A stretch of DNA of 64,000 nt, from positions 13,378 through 77,377 of the forward strand of contig CAYUOU010000008.1 in NCBI GenBank assembly GCA_964446485.1, written 5' to 3'. The notes under the pieces are model-generated. The model searched no databases. It worked only from the letters and a program-made list of their open reading frames with translations, and was not told the DNA's origin. Of this stretch, positions 14,986 through 23,129 are shown one piece after another. This DNA is from JBDRRP01 sp964446485. GTDB lineage: Bacteria; Desulfobacterota; Desulfobacteria; Desulfobacterales; JBDRRP01. The translations under genes were made by a program, and so were the position numbers. Numbering within the stretch: position 1 is the stretch's first letter; the number at the start of each line of letters is the position of its first letter.

Positions 14986-15870
14986 ATGGTCACCCTTGAA
15001 CAATTGTGTGACGATTACCAGCGTGTAGAAAAAGCCATTGCCTATCTTGAAGCCAATGTTGACCGGCAGCCATCCCTCGGGGAGATCGCCCATAGCGTCC
15101 ATCTCAGCGCGTTTCACTTTCAGCGGCTTTTCAGCCGCTGGACCGGGATCAGCCCCAAGCGGTTCCTGCAGTTTCTTACCGTCGAATATGCCAAAAAGCT
15201 GCTGAATGACGCCCCCACCGTGATGGATGCGGCTTTTGATGCGGGACTTTCCGGGGCCGGGCGGCTTCACGATCTCATGGTTGTTTGCGAGGCGCTCACC
15301 CCTGGCGATGTCCGCCGACGGGGTGAAGGGATCACCATTGCCTATGGATTTCACCCCAGCCCTTTCGGTCAGTGCCTCATTGCCGCTACCGGGCGGGGGG
15401 TCTGCGCGCTGCGGTTTCTTTGGAATGTCGCACCGGAAGCGATGGTGTCGGACTTCCGCAGTCGTTGGCCGTTGGCCCGTGTCATCGAAGACCCTCGCCG
15501 TATCGGCGCCTTGGCCAAACAGATCTTTGGGTTCTCCTTTCATGAGGCATCGGCACCGCTGCATCTTTATGTCAGGGGTACCAATTTTCAGATTCAGGTC
15601 TGGCAGGCCCTTCTCAGAATACCGCTGGGGGCGGCCGTCACTTATGAAGATATTGCCCGACATATCGGCATGCCCCGGGCGGCCCGGGCCGTCGGTAATG
15701 CTGTGGGCAGCAACCCGATTCCGTTTCTCATCCCCTGCCATCGGGTCATTCGGAAAACCGGCGTTTTTGGCAATTACGGCGAGGGCCCCTTGAGAAAAAA
15801 GGCCATGCTTGGATGGGAGGCGGCCCTGCGGGCCGGAAACCCCTCATTTCAGGCATGTGCCGTTCGTTGA
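14986..15870 (+). CDS. AraC-type regulator fused to O6-alkylguanine-DNA alkyltransferase (Ada-like)
   Basis: Bifunctional 294-residue protein. Residues about 15-105 are an AraC/XylS helix-turn-helix (ANVDRQPSLGEIAHSVHLSAF, FQRLFSRWTGISPKRFLQFL). Residues about 110-290 are the methyltransferase, with the acceptor-cysteine motif IPCHRVI and the DNA-binding region VWQALLRIPLGAAVTYEDIA. The N-terminal zinc Ada domain that senses methylphosphotriesters is missing, so the protein can repair O6-alkylguanine but may not switch on transcription as E. coli Ada does. GAAAGGAAACGCTCC precedes the ATG. Its 3' end overlaps the convergent next gene by 27 bp. Confidence 0.93.
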   Translation: MVTLEQLCDDYQRVEKAIAYLEANVDRQPSLGEIAHSVHLSAFHFQRLFSRWTGISPKRFLQFLTVEYAKKLLNDAPTVMDAAFDAGLSGAGRLHDLMVVCEALTPGDVRRRGEGITIAYGFHPSPFGQCLIAATGRGVCALRFLWNVAPEAMVSDFRSRWPLARVIEDPRRIGALAKQIFGFSFHEASAPLHLYVRGTNFQIQVWQALLRIPLGAAVTYEDIARHIGMPRAARAVGNAVGSNPIPFLIPCHRVIRKTGVFGNYGEGPLRKKAMLGWEAALRAGNPSFQACAVR

Positions 15871-16398
15871 CCCGCCGCCGGCGTCTCCAGGACGCATCCA
15901 GGCCCAAAAAGCGCCCAAAATCTGTTTTGCACAGTGAAGGCTCACGAAGCGATCCAGCCGGCGAAATCGGCGTTTTACCAACCGGATCTCCCGGGCCACC
16001 ATCGTGGTGTCCCCGCAGAATGTGGTGAGGCAGACCTGGGGCTTTGCATCGCCCGGGAAAATGCAGGGGCCGACGCCGTCTTGAAGAAAGACGCAATCGG
16101 CGCTGTAAAGTAGGGGTTCTTTTTCAACGCGGGCGGCCAATTCCTCGGCCAGCTCCGGATGGAGACACAGGATGTACACAAGATCGCCTCGGCCAATGAT
16201 GGTGTCCAGGTGGATGTTGCGGCAGCAGATTCCCTGGCAGGCCGTGGCGCAACTTTCCATCAGCGGCGCAGCCGCGTCGCGCAGCAGGCTTTCAGCCTGC
16301 TTTATTTCCCTGCAGAGGGTAACCAGTTTTTCCCGGTCATCTTGCGCGATGTCGGCGGTGATTTTCCGGGCCTGGCGGAAATCGTAACGGATAGCCAT
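15844..16398 (-). CDS. Cysteine-rich CxxxCC-type hypothetical protein
   Basis: Protein of 184 residues with a metal-cluster-like pattern CATACQGICC, then CVFLQDGVGPCIF and QVCLTTFC. This spacing resembles the zinc- or iron-chelating YkgJ-like cysteine cluster proteins, and two others lie at 56714 and 57649. The ATG at 16398 is favoured over a TTG at 16458, though no strong ribosome binding site is seen. No signal peptide. Function unknown. Confidence 0.7.
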   Translation of the reverse strand: MAIRYDFRQARKITADIAQDDREKLVTLCREIKQAESLLRDAAAPLMESCATACQGICCRNIHLDTIIGRGDLVYILCLHPELAEELAARVEKEPLLYSADCVFLQDGVGPCIFPGDAKPQVCLTTFCGDTTMVAREIRLVKRRFRRLDRFVSLHCAKQILGAFWAWMRPGDAGGGSTNGTCLK

Positions 16399-16568
16399 AG
16401 TTGCTTGGACGACGGCGGCGCAGTACCCCCTGCGATGGGGCAAGCCGCCGCTCGACAACGATAATGAGGTTGTTCCTTTTCGGTTTCAGTATTTCCGGGA
16501 CCATCAATGCTGGGTAACGAATTTTTATGAATTTGACAAGACGCAATGGCCTGACGGGGGCCCGGGGA

Positions 16569-18344
16569 TTAGAAGGGCCATATCCGGGGTATGAGCAGTG
16601 TCCCCATCACGATGACCAGCAGATTCAATGGAATGCCCAATTTAAGGTAGTCTGACGCCCGATACCCGCCGGGGCCATAGACCAGCAAATTGGTTTGATA
16701 ACCGATGGGTGTGGCGAAGCAGGCACTGGCGCCGATACACACCCCCACGACAAACGGTTTGGGGTCGACGCCGAGTTGATAGGCCACAGAAAAGGCGATG
16801 GGGAACACCAACACCGCTGTGGCGTTGTTGCTGAGGATCTGGGTGCTCACGCTGGTCAGGGTAATGATGCCCCCCAGAATCACCGCCGGGGACGCCCCCT
16901 GAATCAAGCTCAGAAAGGCTTCGGCGTACAGACGGCTGGTGCCGGTTTTCTCCATGGCCGTGCCCAGGGCAATGGTGCCGGCGATGAGGAGAAGGACGCC
17001 GCCCTCGAGAGCCCGGTAAGCATCTCGCATTTGCAGGCACCCGCTGGCCACCATGAGAAAACCTGCAGAGAGTGCGGCGATCATGATGCCGGCGGCGCCG
17101 GTGGTGACGGTCGCGACCATCATGGCAAAAATGCCTATTGCCATCCAGGCTTTCCGCTTGTGCACGATCTCGTGGTGGATGTCCTCGATAATGATGAAAT
17201 CGGCTTCGCTGCGCAGCTGGGGTAGCTTTTCGGCCGGGCACCAGACCAGAACAAGGTCACCGGTTTTGAGGCGGGCGTCTCGGATTTGCCTTTCCGTAAA
17301 ATGCAGTCCGCTTCGCTTGATGGCGATGAGGTGAACGTCGGCATTTCGCATCAGGCGGGTTTCCATCAGTCGCTGCCCCCGCATCCGGGACTGGGGTGGA
17401 ATGATGATTTCAATAACAACGGTTTCGCTGCCGCCCACTCCAAATGAGAGCCCTTTTTCGGACATTGGCAGATCCACCGCTTTGGCATTGAGGATATCCA
17501 CCAGGTGAACGGCCTGCCCCTTTACCAGCAGGACGTCGTCGGGTGCGATTTTCACCCGGTCTCGGGCAGGGTGATAGATGTGGGTGTATCGGATCACTTC
17601 CAGCACTTCCAGTCCTGGATAGGCCCCGTTGAAGGGGTCGTCGGCGCGTCGCCCCACCAGGGGGCTGCCGGCAGCCACTCGCAACTCGGCCAAATATCGC
17701 CGGTGATCGCTGTCCCTGACTTCGCAGGTCGGATTGGACAGCGCGGGCATGAGCCGGGGCGCGCTCACCAGCAGCAGGGCAATGCCGGCCACGGCAATGG
17801 GGACCCCCACTTTTGACAATTCAAACATGGTGAGGGCACCGATACCATACCGGGCGCTCAGATCACTGATGATAATGTTGGTCGACGTGCCGATGAGGGT
17901 ACAGGTACCGGCGAGAATGGAAGCATAAGACACCGGGATCAAATACTTGGAAGGACTGAGGCCAAATTCACAGCACATGGCCATGACCACCGGAATAAAC
18001 AGCACAACGACGGGGGTGTTGTTGATAAAAGCAGAGGAAACCGCCACCGCAACGATGATGATGAGCAGCGCCATTCCGGGGCTGCCGCCTGAATAATGGA
18101 TCACCCGGCGTCCAATGAATTCAACCGCGCCGGTGCGAACCATGCCTTTGCTAATGATGAACATGGCGCCGACGGTAATGACCGCCGGATGGGCAAACCC
18201 GGACACCGCTTCTTCCGGGGTGAGGATGCCGGCAAGTGCAAGCACCGCCATGATGCCGATGGCGGTGAGATCCAGAGGGATTTTCTCCGTCACCAGCAAG
18301 AACAGGGTTACCACCAGCAATGATGAGACGATCCAGATTTCCAT
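16569..18344 (-). CDS. SLC13-family anion transporter with TrkA-C domains
   Basis: Membrane protein of 591 residues. It has N-terminal and C-terminal transmembrane halves of the ArsB/NhaD-SLC13 superfamily, each with a re-entrant NTP/NNA motif (SSAFINNTPVVVLFIPV, and LSNNATAVLVFPIAF). Between them lie two cytosolic RCK_C (TrkA-C) domains at about residues 205-380. This SAC1-like architecture is common for sodium-coupled sulfate or dicarboxylate uptake. Sulfate would suit a sulfate reducer, but the substrate is inferred. The gene stands alone, and the ATG at 18344 is followed at once by the first helix. Confidence 0.92.
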   Translation of the reverse strand: MEIWIVSSLLVVTLFLLVTEKIPLDLTAIGIMAVLALAGILTPEEAVSGFAHPAVITVGAMFIISKGMVRTGAVEFIGRRVIHYSGGSPGMALLIIIVAVAVSSAFINNTPVVVLFIPVVMAMCCEFGLSPSKYLIPVSYASILAGTCTLIGTSTNIIISDLSARYGIGALTMFELSKVGVPIAVAGIALLLVSAPRLMPALSNPTCEVRDSDHRRYLAELRVAAGSPLVGRRADDPFNGAYPGLEVLEVIRYTHIYHPARDRVKIAPDDVLLVKGQAVHLVDILNAKAVDLPMSEKGLSFGVGGSETVVIEIIIPPQSRMRGQRLMETRLMRNADVHLIAIKRSGLHFTERQIRDARLKTGDLVLVWCPAEKLPQLRSEADFIIIEDIHHEIVHKRKAWMAIGIFAMMVATVTTGAAGIMIAALSAGFLMVASGCLQMRDAYRALEGGVLLLIAGTIALGTAMEKTGTSRLYAEAFLSLIQGASPAVILGGIITLTSVSTQILSNNATAVLVFPIAFSVAYQLGVDPKPFVVGVCIGASACFATPIGYQTNLLVYGPGGYRASDYLKLGIPLNLLVIVMGTLLIPRIWPF

Positions 18345-18546
18345 TTAGCGTTCCAGGTGGGTTCAACGATATGTATGACTTATATTTTTTGGGTTGGCAA
18401 CCGGATGCCATTGGCGTAATGGGGGGCGGCAAGCCGGTGCGGCGGCATCATTCAACCCGCCGGCCCCGTCTCCGATGTGACGATTCCGGCAATCGCTGTG
18501 GAAAGGGCCGGTCCTAAACCGTGGGTTTTATTCAGGGAGTCTCACC

Positions 18547-18975
18547 GTGTCTGAAAAATTTGATTTTTACCAGGACCATTCCACGCGGTTTTTGGAAATG
18601 GCTTTGACCAACGATTATGCGGAGATGCCGCAAAAGGTCAGCGGATATGGTTTTAAACGCGGAGACTGTGAAGACGCCGTCGAAATGACTGTGGTGATTG
18701 AAGGCGACACGCTGTCCTGGGTGGCCTCCGGCACCGATGGTTGCCTCAACACCCGTGCCTGTGCCAATTGCGTGGCCCACCTGAGCATCGGCAAATCCGT
18801 CGAAGAGGCGTGGAAAATTACCCCCGAGGGGGTCGCCGAATATCTGGAATCACTGCCGCCGGACCATTTTCACTGTGCCGAGCTGGCCGTCGGTGCCTTT
18901 TACCTGGCGCTGGCCGATTACCAGCGCTCAGGAGGAAAGTCCTGGAAGCGCCTTTATCGATCCAAGCTGAAATAA
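18547..18975 (+). CDS. NifU N-terminal-like Fe-S scaffold protein
   Basis: Cytosolic protein of 142 residues with the IscU/NifU_N scaffold signature. The three cluster-ligand cysteines are in GDCEDAVEM, GCLNTRACANC (an extra Cys pair) and HFHCAEL, in the order Cys37/Cys63/Cys106 of IscU. A GTG start at 18547 is supported by AGGGAG eight bases upstream; there is no in-frame ATG. No iscS or other assembly gene lies nearby, so it may be a stand-alone scaffold or carrier. Confidence 0.88.
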   Translation: MSEKFDFYQDHSTRFLEMALTNDYAEMPQKVSGYGFKRGDCEDAVEMTVVIEGDTLSWVASGTDGCLNTRACANCVAHLSIGKSVEEAWKITPEGVAEYLESLPPDHFHCAELAVGAFYLALADYQRSGGKSWKRLYRSKLK

Positions 18976-19143
18976 TCGGTGGGTTTCAGTAAAAAACGCG
19001 TCGCTTTGGATCCCAGCCACCTGCCGCGGCCGGCGGTCGGGGTGCGCCTCGGGTCAGGCGGTAGCGGGGTGAACCCGCTGACAGCGCGACACCGAATTTC
19101 AATGGCCCCCTGGTCCGGGTCTGCGAAGCTGTGGATGCGCTGC

Positions 19144-19668
19144 TTAAGGATCTTCGGAGGATGCTTTTTCCTGGATGTCCCTGAAAAGTTGCTGGAACTC
19201 CGCATTGCCGGGGTCGGCGTCAAGGGCCATCTGTCCCCAGTAGACGGCCTGGCCCCATTCTTCCATCTTGCGGTAGTTTTCGGCCATGACATAGAGAATC
19301 AATTTGCGGGGCACCTTGAGTTGCTTTTTGGGCAGCTGAAGCAGCTTGTTGAGGTCACTGATGGCGTCATCGTGCCGGCCGCGAACCGAATAGCAGCTTG
19401 CACGTCCGATCATGCTCTCTTCATCCAGCGGGTTGACGGCCAAAGCGCGACTGTATTGGATGACGGCCTTCTCGAGGTTGCCCTCCACCTCATGGATTTT
19501 CCCCAGGTAGAAATAGGGCGTGTCCCCGTCATCGTGTCGATACCGGGGATCCATGTCAATCACTGCCTGGAACGCTTTTACCGCCGCGATGCCATCGGGC
19601 TTGTGAAAGCAGTGACGGCCGCGTTCAAACCATTCGGAGATGGACAACGCTTCACCACGATCGTTCAT
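19144..19668 (-). CDS. Tetratricopeptide-repeat protein
   Basis: Soluble helical protein of 174 residues with at least three TPR motifs (AVKAFQAVIDMDPRY, KAVIQYSRALAVNPLD, QAVYWGQMALDADPGN). TPRs mediate protein-protein contacts; the partner is unknown. The ATG at 19668 follows GGGGGGAAC and is preferred to an upstream in-frame codon at 19719. No signal peptide. It is divergent from the zinc peptidase gene, with a palindromic repeat between them. Confidence 0.85.
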   Translation of the reverse strand: MNDRGEALSISEWFERGRHCFHKPDGIAAVKAFQAVIDMDPRYRHDDGDTPYFYLGKIHEVEGNLEKAVIQYSRALAVNPLDEESMIGRASCYSVRGRHDDAISDLNKLLQLPKKQLKVPRKLILYVMAENYRKMEEWGQAVYWGQMALDADPGNAEFQQLFRDIQEKASSEDP

Positions 19669-19722
19669 TTGTTCCCCCCAAGGCTGAAATACCGAGGTGA
19701 TACTATCAAGGGGGAGCATTGG

Positions 19723-19744
19723 GGGTCAAGTGCGCGCTTGACCC
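19723..19744. repeat. Short palindromic repeat GGGTCAAG-N6-CTTGACCC, copy 1
   Basis: Perfect 8-bp arms around TGCGCG, located between divergent genes. A related copy with one mismatch lies at 28811-28834. The shared arms and identical 6-base spacer suggest a REP-like family or a shared operator. Confidence 0.55.
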
Positions 19745-19821
19745 TCATTCCAACGGTATTAACATCATCAGGGTGACCGGTGGCCGGATAATCGAGTCAA
19801 CCTCTATCATGGTGAACGGCG

Positions 19822-20499
19822 ATGATCGTATTGGTGGTGTTCCTTGTCCTGTCGGTAATTTTTGGACCCCACCTGTGGGCGAAACGGGTGATGCACCGCT
19901 ACGGCCGAGATGAGTACTTTTCCGGAAGCGGTATCGATCTGGCAAGATTGCTCATCGACCGGATGGCGCTTACCGGCGTCCGCGTGGAGGAAACCCTCTC
20001 CGGCGATCACTATGACCCTGTGGAAAAGGTTGTCCGCCTCTCACCCGAACGATGCGGTCGGCGGTCATTGACCGCCGTCGTCGTGGCCGCCCATGAAGTG
20101 GGGCACGCGCTTCAGGACCATACGAATTACGCCCCGCTGGCCGCCCGAAATCTAATGGTCACCCTTGCCGCTCGTATAGAGCGGATTGGCGCTGCAATCA
20201 TCCTGGTCATCCCCCTGGTGACGGCCTTGATGCGCATCCCCGCCGCCGGTCTAATTTTGGCGGCGGCAGGATTTGCGACCTTGTGCATTCCGGTGGTGGT
20301 GCACCTGCTGACATTGCCCACCGAGTTCGATGCCAGCTTCAACCGCGCGCTGCCCGTGTTGGCTGCCGGTGGATACATCCCCCGTGAAGACACCCCGGCG
20401 GCGCGCAAGATCCTCACTGCCTGTGCGTTGACCTACATTTCCACAGCGCTCATGAGTTTGCTGAACGTCTGGCGGTGGATCCGCATTTTAAGAAGATGA
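19822..20499 (+). CDS. Membrane zinc metallopeptidase, YugP family
   Basis: Integral membrane protein of 225 residues. The zinc motif is HEVGHALQDH (residues about 92-101, HExxH with a nearby His), and the later LPTEFDASFNRA supplies the third ligand Glu. A transmembrane helix precedes the catalytic region and two or three follow (IGAAIILVIPLVTALM, LILAAAGFATLCIPVVV). This matches the YugP-like neutral zinc metallopeptidase family, whose substrates are not established. The start ATG at 19822 lies at the beginning of the first helix. Confidence 0.9.
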   Translation: MIVLVVFLVLSVIFGPHLWAKRVMHRYGRDEYFSGSGIDLARLLIDRMALTGVRVEETLSGDHYDPVEKVVRLSPERCGRRSLTAVVVAAHEVGHALQDHTNYAPLAARNLMVTLAARIERIGAAIILVIPLVTALMRIPAAGLILAAAGFATLCIPVVVHLLTLPTEFDASFNRALPVLAAGGYIPREDTPAARKILTACALTYISTALMSLLNVWRWIRILRR

Positions 20500-20596
20500 C
20501 GGCCCTTCACACTGCAAGGCCGTTATCAACCGTGGCGCCTCAAGCGGCTGCCCGTGATTGTTAAATACGGATCCACAGAAAGCAGGTGTGGAGGCA

Positions 20597-20932
20597 TCAG
20601 TGAAACTGACGAATGAAGCTGTCAGCAGGGGTAAATGGCGTTGATGGCAAACCGATTTCCTTGGCCACACGTCCGGGAACGGCGATCCCGGATTCATACT
20701 CGGCATAGTTTGCGAAAGTGCGACCGTCGATGCGTACTTTCATCCCGGTAACCGGTGCTTTTATCGGGACAACGGCCTCCACGCCGCGAAGGCAGTGGCC
20801 AAGTTCGGTAAAACCCAGTTTTTGTGCCTCATGGCCTAAATCCAGCTCAAGGATATTCCTGGAGCCTTTTTGGATATCCTCTTTGTAGGTCTCACCCATG
20901 CGTGTGATGATTTCCGTCAATTGTGTGTCCAT
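20597..20932 (-). CDS. Hypothetical protein, 111 residues
   Basis: Small soluble protein starting MDTQLTEIITRMG, with a helical N-terminal half and a C-terminal half rich in beta-type sequence (PVTGMKVRIDGRTFANY, GIAVPGRVAKEIG). I do not recognise the family. The ATG at 20932 is chosen because upstream in-frame codons at 21037 add an improbable cysteine/valine-rich tail; AAAGAG lies upstream but not at ideal spacing. It is divergent from the DUF615 gene. Confidence 0.65.
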   Translation of the reverse strand: MDTQLTEIITRMGETYKEDIQKGSRNILELDLGHEAQKLGFTELGHCLRGVEAVVPIKAPVTGMKVRIDGRTFANYAEYESGIAVPGRVAKEIGLPSTPFTPADSFIRQFH

Positions 20933-21083
20933 GCGGATGCTCTTTTCGATATGTGTCAGGTAGAAGACGGCGTGCGGTAGATAAATTAACCCTACGCAAA
21001 CGCCGTCGGCATTTTTGTTAAGAACCATGCCAACCATAAAAATGGGATACGGAAAGGCAAGAAGGGATCAATAATGATAAATT

Positions 21084-21107
21084 AATGGGTATAAACTCCC
21101 ATTAACC
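21084..21107. promoter_or_regulatory. Perfect inverted repeat, candidate operator
   Basis: TTAATGGG (21084-21091) and CCCATTAA (21100-21107) are perfect 8-bp arms around an 8-base AT-rich spacer (TATAAACT). They lie in the divergent region between the genes at 20932 and 21164. Centre-to-centre arm spacing of 16 bp would suit a dimeric regulator. No T tract follows, so a terminator is less likely. Confidence 0.45.
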
Positions 21108-21163
21108 CCTCCCCTCGAACCTGTGCCGCCGACCGAAACCCTGAGCAGAAAGCGTGAACTGCC

Positions 21164-21655
21164 GTGACAGAGGATGAACGGAGCCGTACCCAGAAAAAAA
21201 AAGCAGATCGTGAACTTCGGGAACTGGGAGAAGCGCTGACATCGCTTTCACCGGAGAACCTTACGAGGATGGATCTTCCTGAGGCCCTGCGGTCTGCCGT
21301 GGCGTTTTATCACCAAATTCCCAGTCTCAGTGCCCGGCGGCGCCAATGGAAAACTCTCGGTGCCCTGCTTCGCGGGATGGACCGCGCCCCAATCCGGGCG
21401 GCCTTGGAGAATGTTCAGCGGGGGGACCGCGCCCGGGCCCGTCGGCACCACCATATTGAACAGTGGCGGGATGCGCTGAAATCGGGCCAGACGGATGTGA
21501 TCGAAGAAATTCTCAGGGCGTGCCCTACCGCTGAACGGCAGCGGTTGAGCCAGTTGGCGCGAAATGCCGCCAAAGAAGCCGCTGCCGGGGCCGGGGTCAA
21601 GGCATCCCGCACCCTGTTTCGTTATCTCAACGATAGGTTGGAGGACGCGGTGTAG
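21164..21655 (+). CDS. DUF615 / YjgA (DarP)-family ribosome-associated protein
   Basis: Highly basic helical protein of 163 residues, normal length for the YjgA/DarP family, which acts in late 50S subunit assembly. Typical features are the charged start SRTQKKKADRELRELGEAL, a central PLPEALR-like segment (DLPEALRSAV) and a tail FRYLNDRLEDAV. The start is a GTG at 21164. The stop lies 29 bp from the convergent rho-like gene. Confidence 0.85.
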   Translation: MTEDERSRTQKKKADRELRELGEALTSLSPENLTRMDLPEALRSAVAFYHQIPSLSARRRQWKTLGALLRGMDRAPIRAALENVQRGDRARARRHHHIEQWRDALKSGQTDVIEEILRACPTAERQRLSQLARNAAKEAAAGAGVKASRTLFRYLNDRLEDAV

Positions 21656-21684
21656 CGGTAAGCGGCGCGGTTGGCCCACCCCCA

Positions 21685-22770
21685 TCAGTCACCATCGCGA
21701 TGGGCGTCGAAATATTCCAGAAGTGAAGACATGGCCGATACCTCGTCACGCTGTGATAGCCAGCGCCGGGCTTCCACCACCGCCTCGTATTCCGCTTCGC
21801 TCATCAACAAATGCTCTTTGCGGGTTCCCGAGTCATTGATGTTGATGGCGGGCCACACGCGCTGTTCGGCGCATTTTCTGCTCAGTACCAGATCCATGTT
21901 CCCCGTGCCTTTGAACTCCTGATAAATGATGTCGTCCATTCGGCTGCCGGTATCGATAAGGATCGTGGCGATCACGGTGAGCGACCCGCCGTCTTCAATG
22001 TTGCGGGCGGCTCCGAAGATCCGCCGGGGGATTTCGAGTGCATTGGCGGCAATCCCGCCGCTCATCGTGCGACCGTAGCTTCGGGTGTCTGCATTGAAGG
22101 CTCGGGCCATCCGGGTCAAGGAGTCAATCAGAACCATGGCGTCTTGACCGGCCTCGGCGCATCGGATGGCGATGTTCATGGCAAAGCGGGCGATCCGCTT
22201 GTGCTGCGTGATGCCCTGGTCGGCCGATGAGTGCAGCACACATGCGCCTTCCATGGATCGCTTGAAGTCGGTGACTTCTTCCGGGCGCTCATCCACCAGC
22301 AACACGTAAACCTGTGTTTCAGGGTGGTTGGCCAAGATGGATCCCGCCATGTGCTTCAGGATTGTCGTCTTTCCGGTTTTCGGTGGAGAGATCACCAGGC
22401 CGCGCTGACCGCGCCCCACCGGAACGATCCAGTCCAAAGCTCGCCCTATGAGATCATCGGGCCCACGGCTCATTCGCAATCGCGATAGCGGATCGATGCT
22501 GGTCCCGTCCTGGAGCGCGCGCACACTGCGGTGACGCTCAGGCGAAGCGCCGTTGACCGTATCGATTCGTGACAGCTTGAGATTTGTGTTCTTCCCACGG
22601 CCCTTCGTGCCGGCACCCTGGATGGATGCGCCCTCGGCGAGGCCCCATTTTTTGATAAACTGGGCCGGCACGAAAGGGTCATCGGATGAAGGGCGCAGGT
22701 TGTCCTCGATGCTACGGAGAAATCCGTAACCCTTATCAAAAACTTCAAGATATCCGCTTATTGGTGTCAC
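21685..22770 (-). CDS. rho: Transcription termination factor Rho, short form
   Basis: RNA-dependent hexameric helicase of 361 residues. The RNA-binding cold-shock-like domain (GYLEVFDKGYGFLRS, residues 6-20) begins almost at the start, so the N-terminal helical Rho_N domain of canonical Rho (about 419 residues) is absent. The ATPase core is intact: Walker A SPPKTGKTT (128-136), the catalytic glutamate in VDERPEEVTDF, Walker B AMVLIDSLTR, and the Q- and R-loop regions. The start is a GTG at 22770. It may be the only Rho or a shortened paralogue; this cannot be told from the window. Confidence 0.93.
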   Translation of the reverse strand: MTPISGYLEVFDKGYGFLRSIEDNLRPSSDDPFVPAQFIKKWGLAEGASIQGAGTKGRGKNTNLKLSRIDTVNGASPERHRSVRALQDGTSIDPLSRLRMSRGPDDLIGRALDWIVPVGRGQRGLVISPPKTGKTTILKHMAGSILANHPETQVYVLLVDERPEEVTDFKRSMEGACVLHSSADQGITQHKRIARFAMNIAIRCAEAGQDAMVLIDSLTRMARAFNADTRSYGRTMSGGIAANALEIPRRIFGAARNIEDGGSLTVIATILIDTGSRMDDIIYQEFKGTGNMDLVLSRKCAEQRVWPAININDSGTRKEHLLMSEAEYEAVVEARRWLSQRDEVSAMSSLLEYFDAHRDGD

Positions 22771-23024
22771 GGCACGGCTTTTGAGAGGGATGATAGTGGA
22801 TATTGGGGTGATGGGTGACCCAAACAGTGACGCACAAGGAGCCTAACACAACCCGCCGCCTCGCGTCCACTGCCAGTTTGTAGACGGAACCCAGAGGGTA
22901 TGCTACATTTTTGCAGCTTTTGCCCCATTGCGCCGGACGACGATGCTGGCTACCATAGCCCCAACGTCGTCAACAGGCAATCCAGTCGGTGCCCATGTTG
23001 GCTTTTTAAGGAAAGCAGGTGGTG

Positions 23025-23093
23025 ATGATATCGCTTACCGCGACGTATATCGTCTTTTCGACGATTCTGGTGATCTACGGCGCCCAGGTCTGA
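23025..23093 (+). other. Hydrophobic mini-ORF in frame with the cyclase, ended by TGA
   Basis: An ATG at 23025 preceded by AAGGAAAG opens 22 codons for a single transmembrane helix (SLTATYIVFSTILVIYGAQV), then TGA at 23091-23093. The frame is the same as the cyclase gene starting at 23130, with no other stop between. A hairpin with a perfect 6-bp stem (CGGCCT and AGGCCG, 23105-23127) follows the TGA. It may be the true N-terminus of the cyclase, interrupted by a nonsense or recoded codon, or a leader peptide. Confidence 0.45.
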
Positions 23094-23129
23094 CCGTTTC
23101 TGGACGGCCTCGGGTATACAAAGGCCGCA

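Noticed and set aside
14816..15028. 70-codon frame upstream of and overlapping the ada-like gene
   Set aside because: Overlaps the strong ada-like start, lacks a Shine-Dalgarno sequence and has no protein-like pattern.
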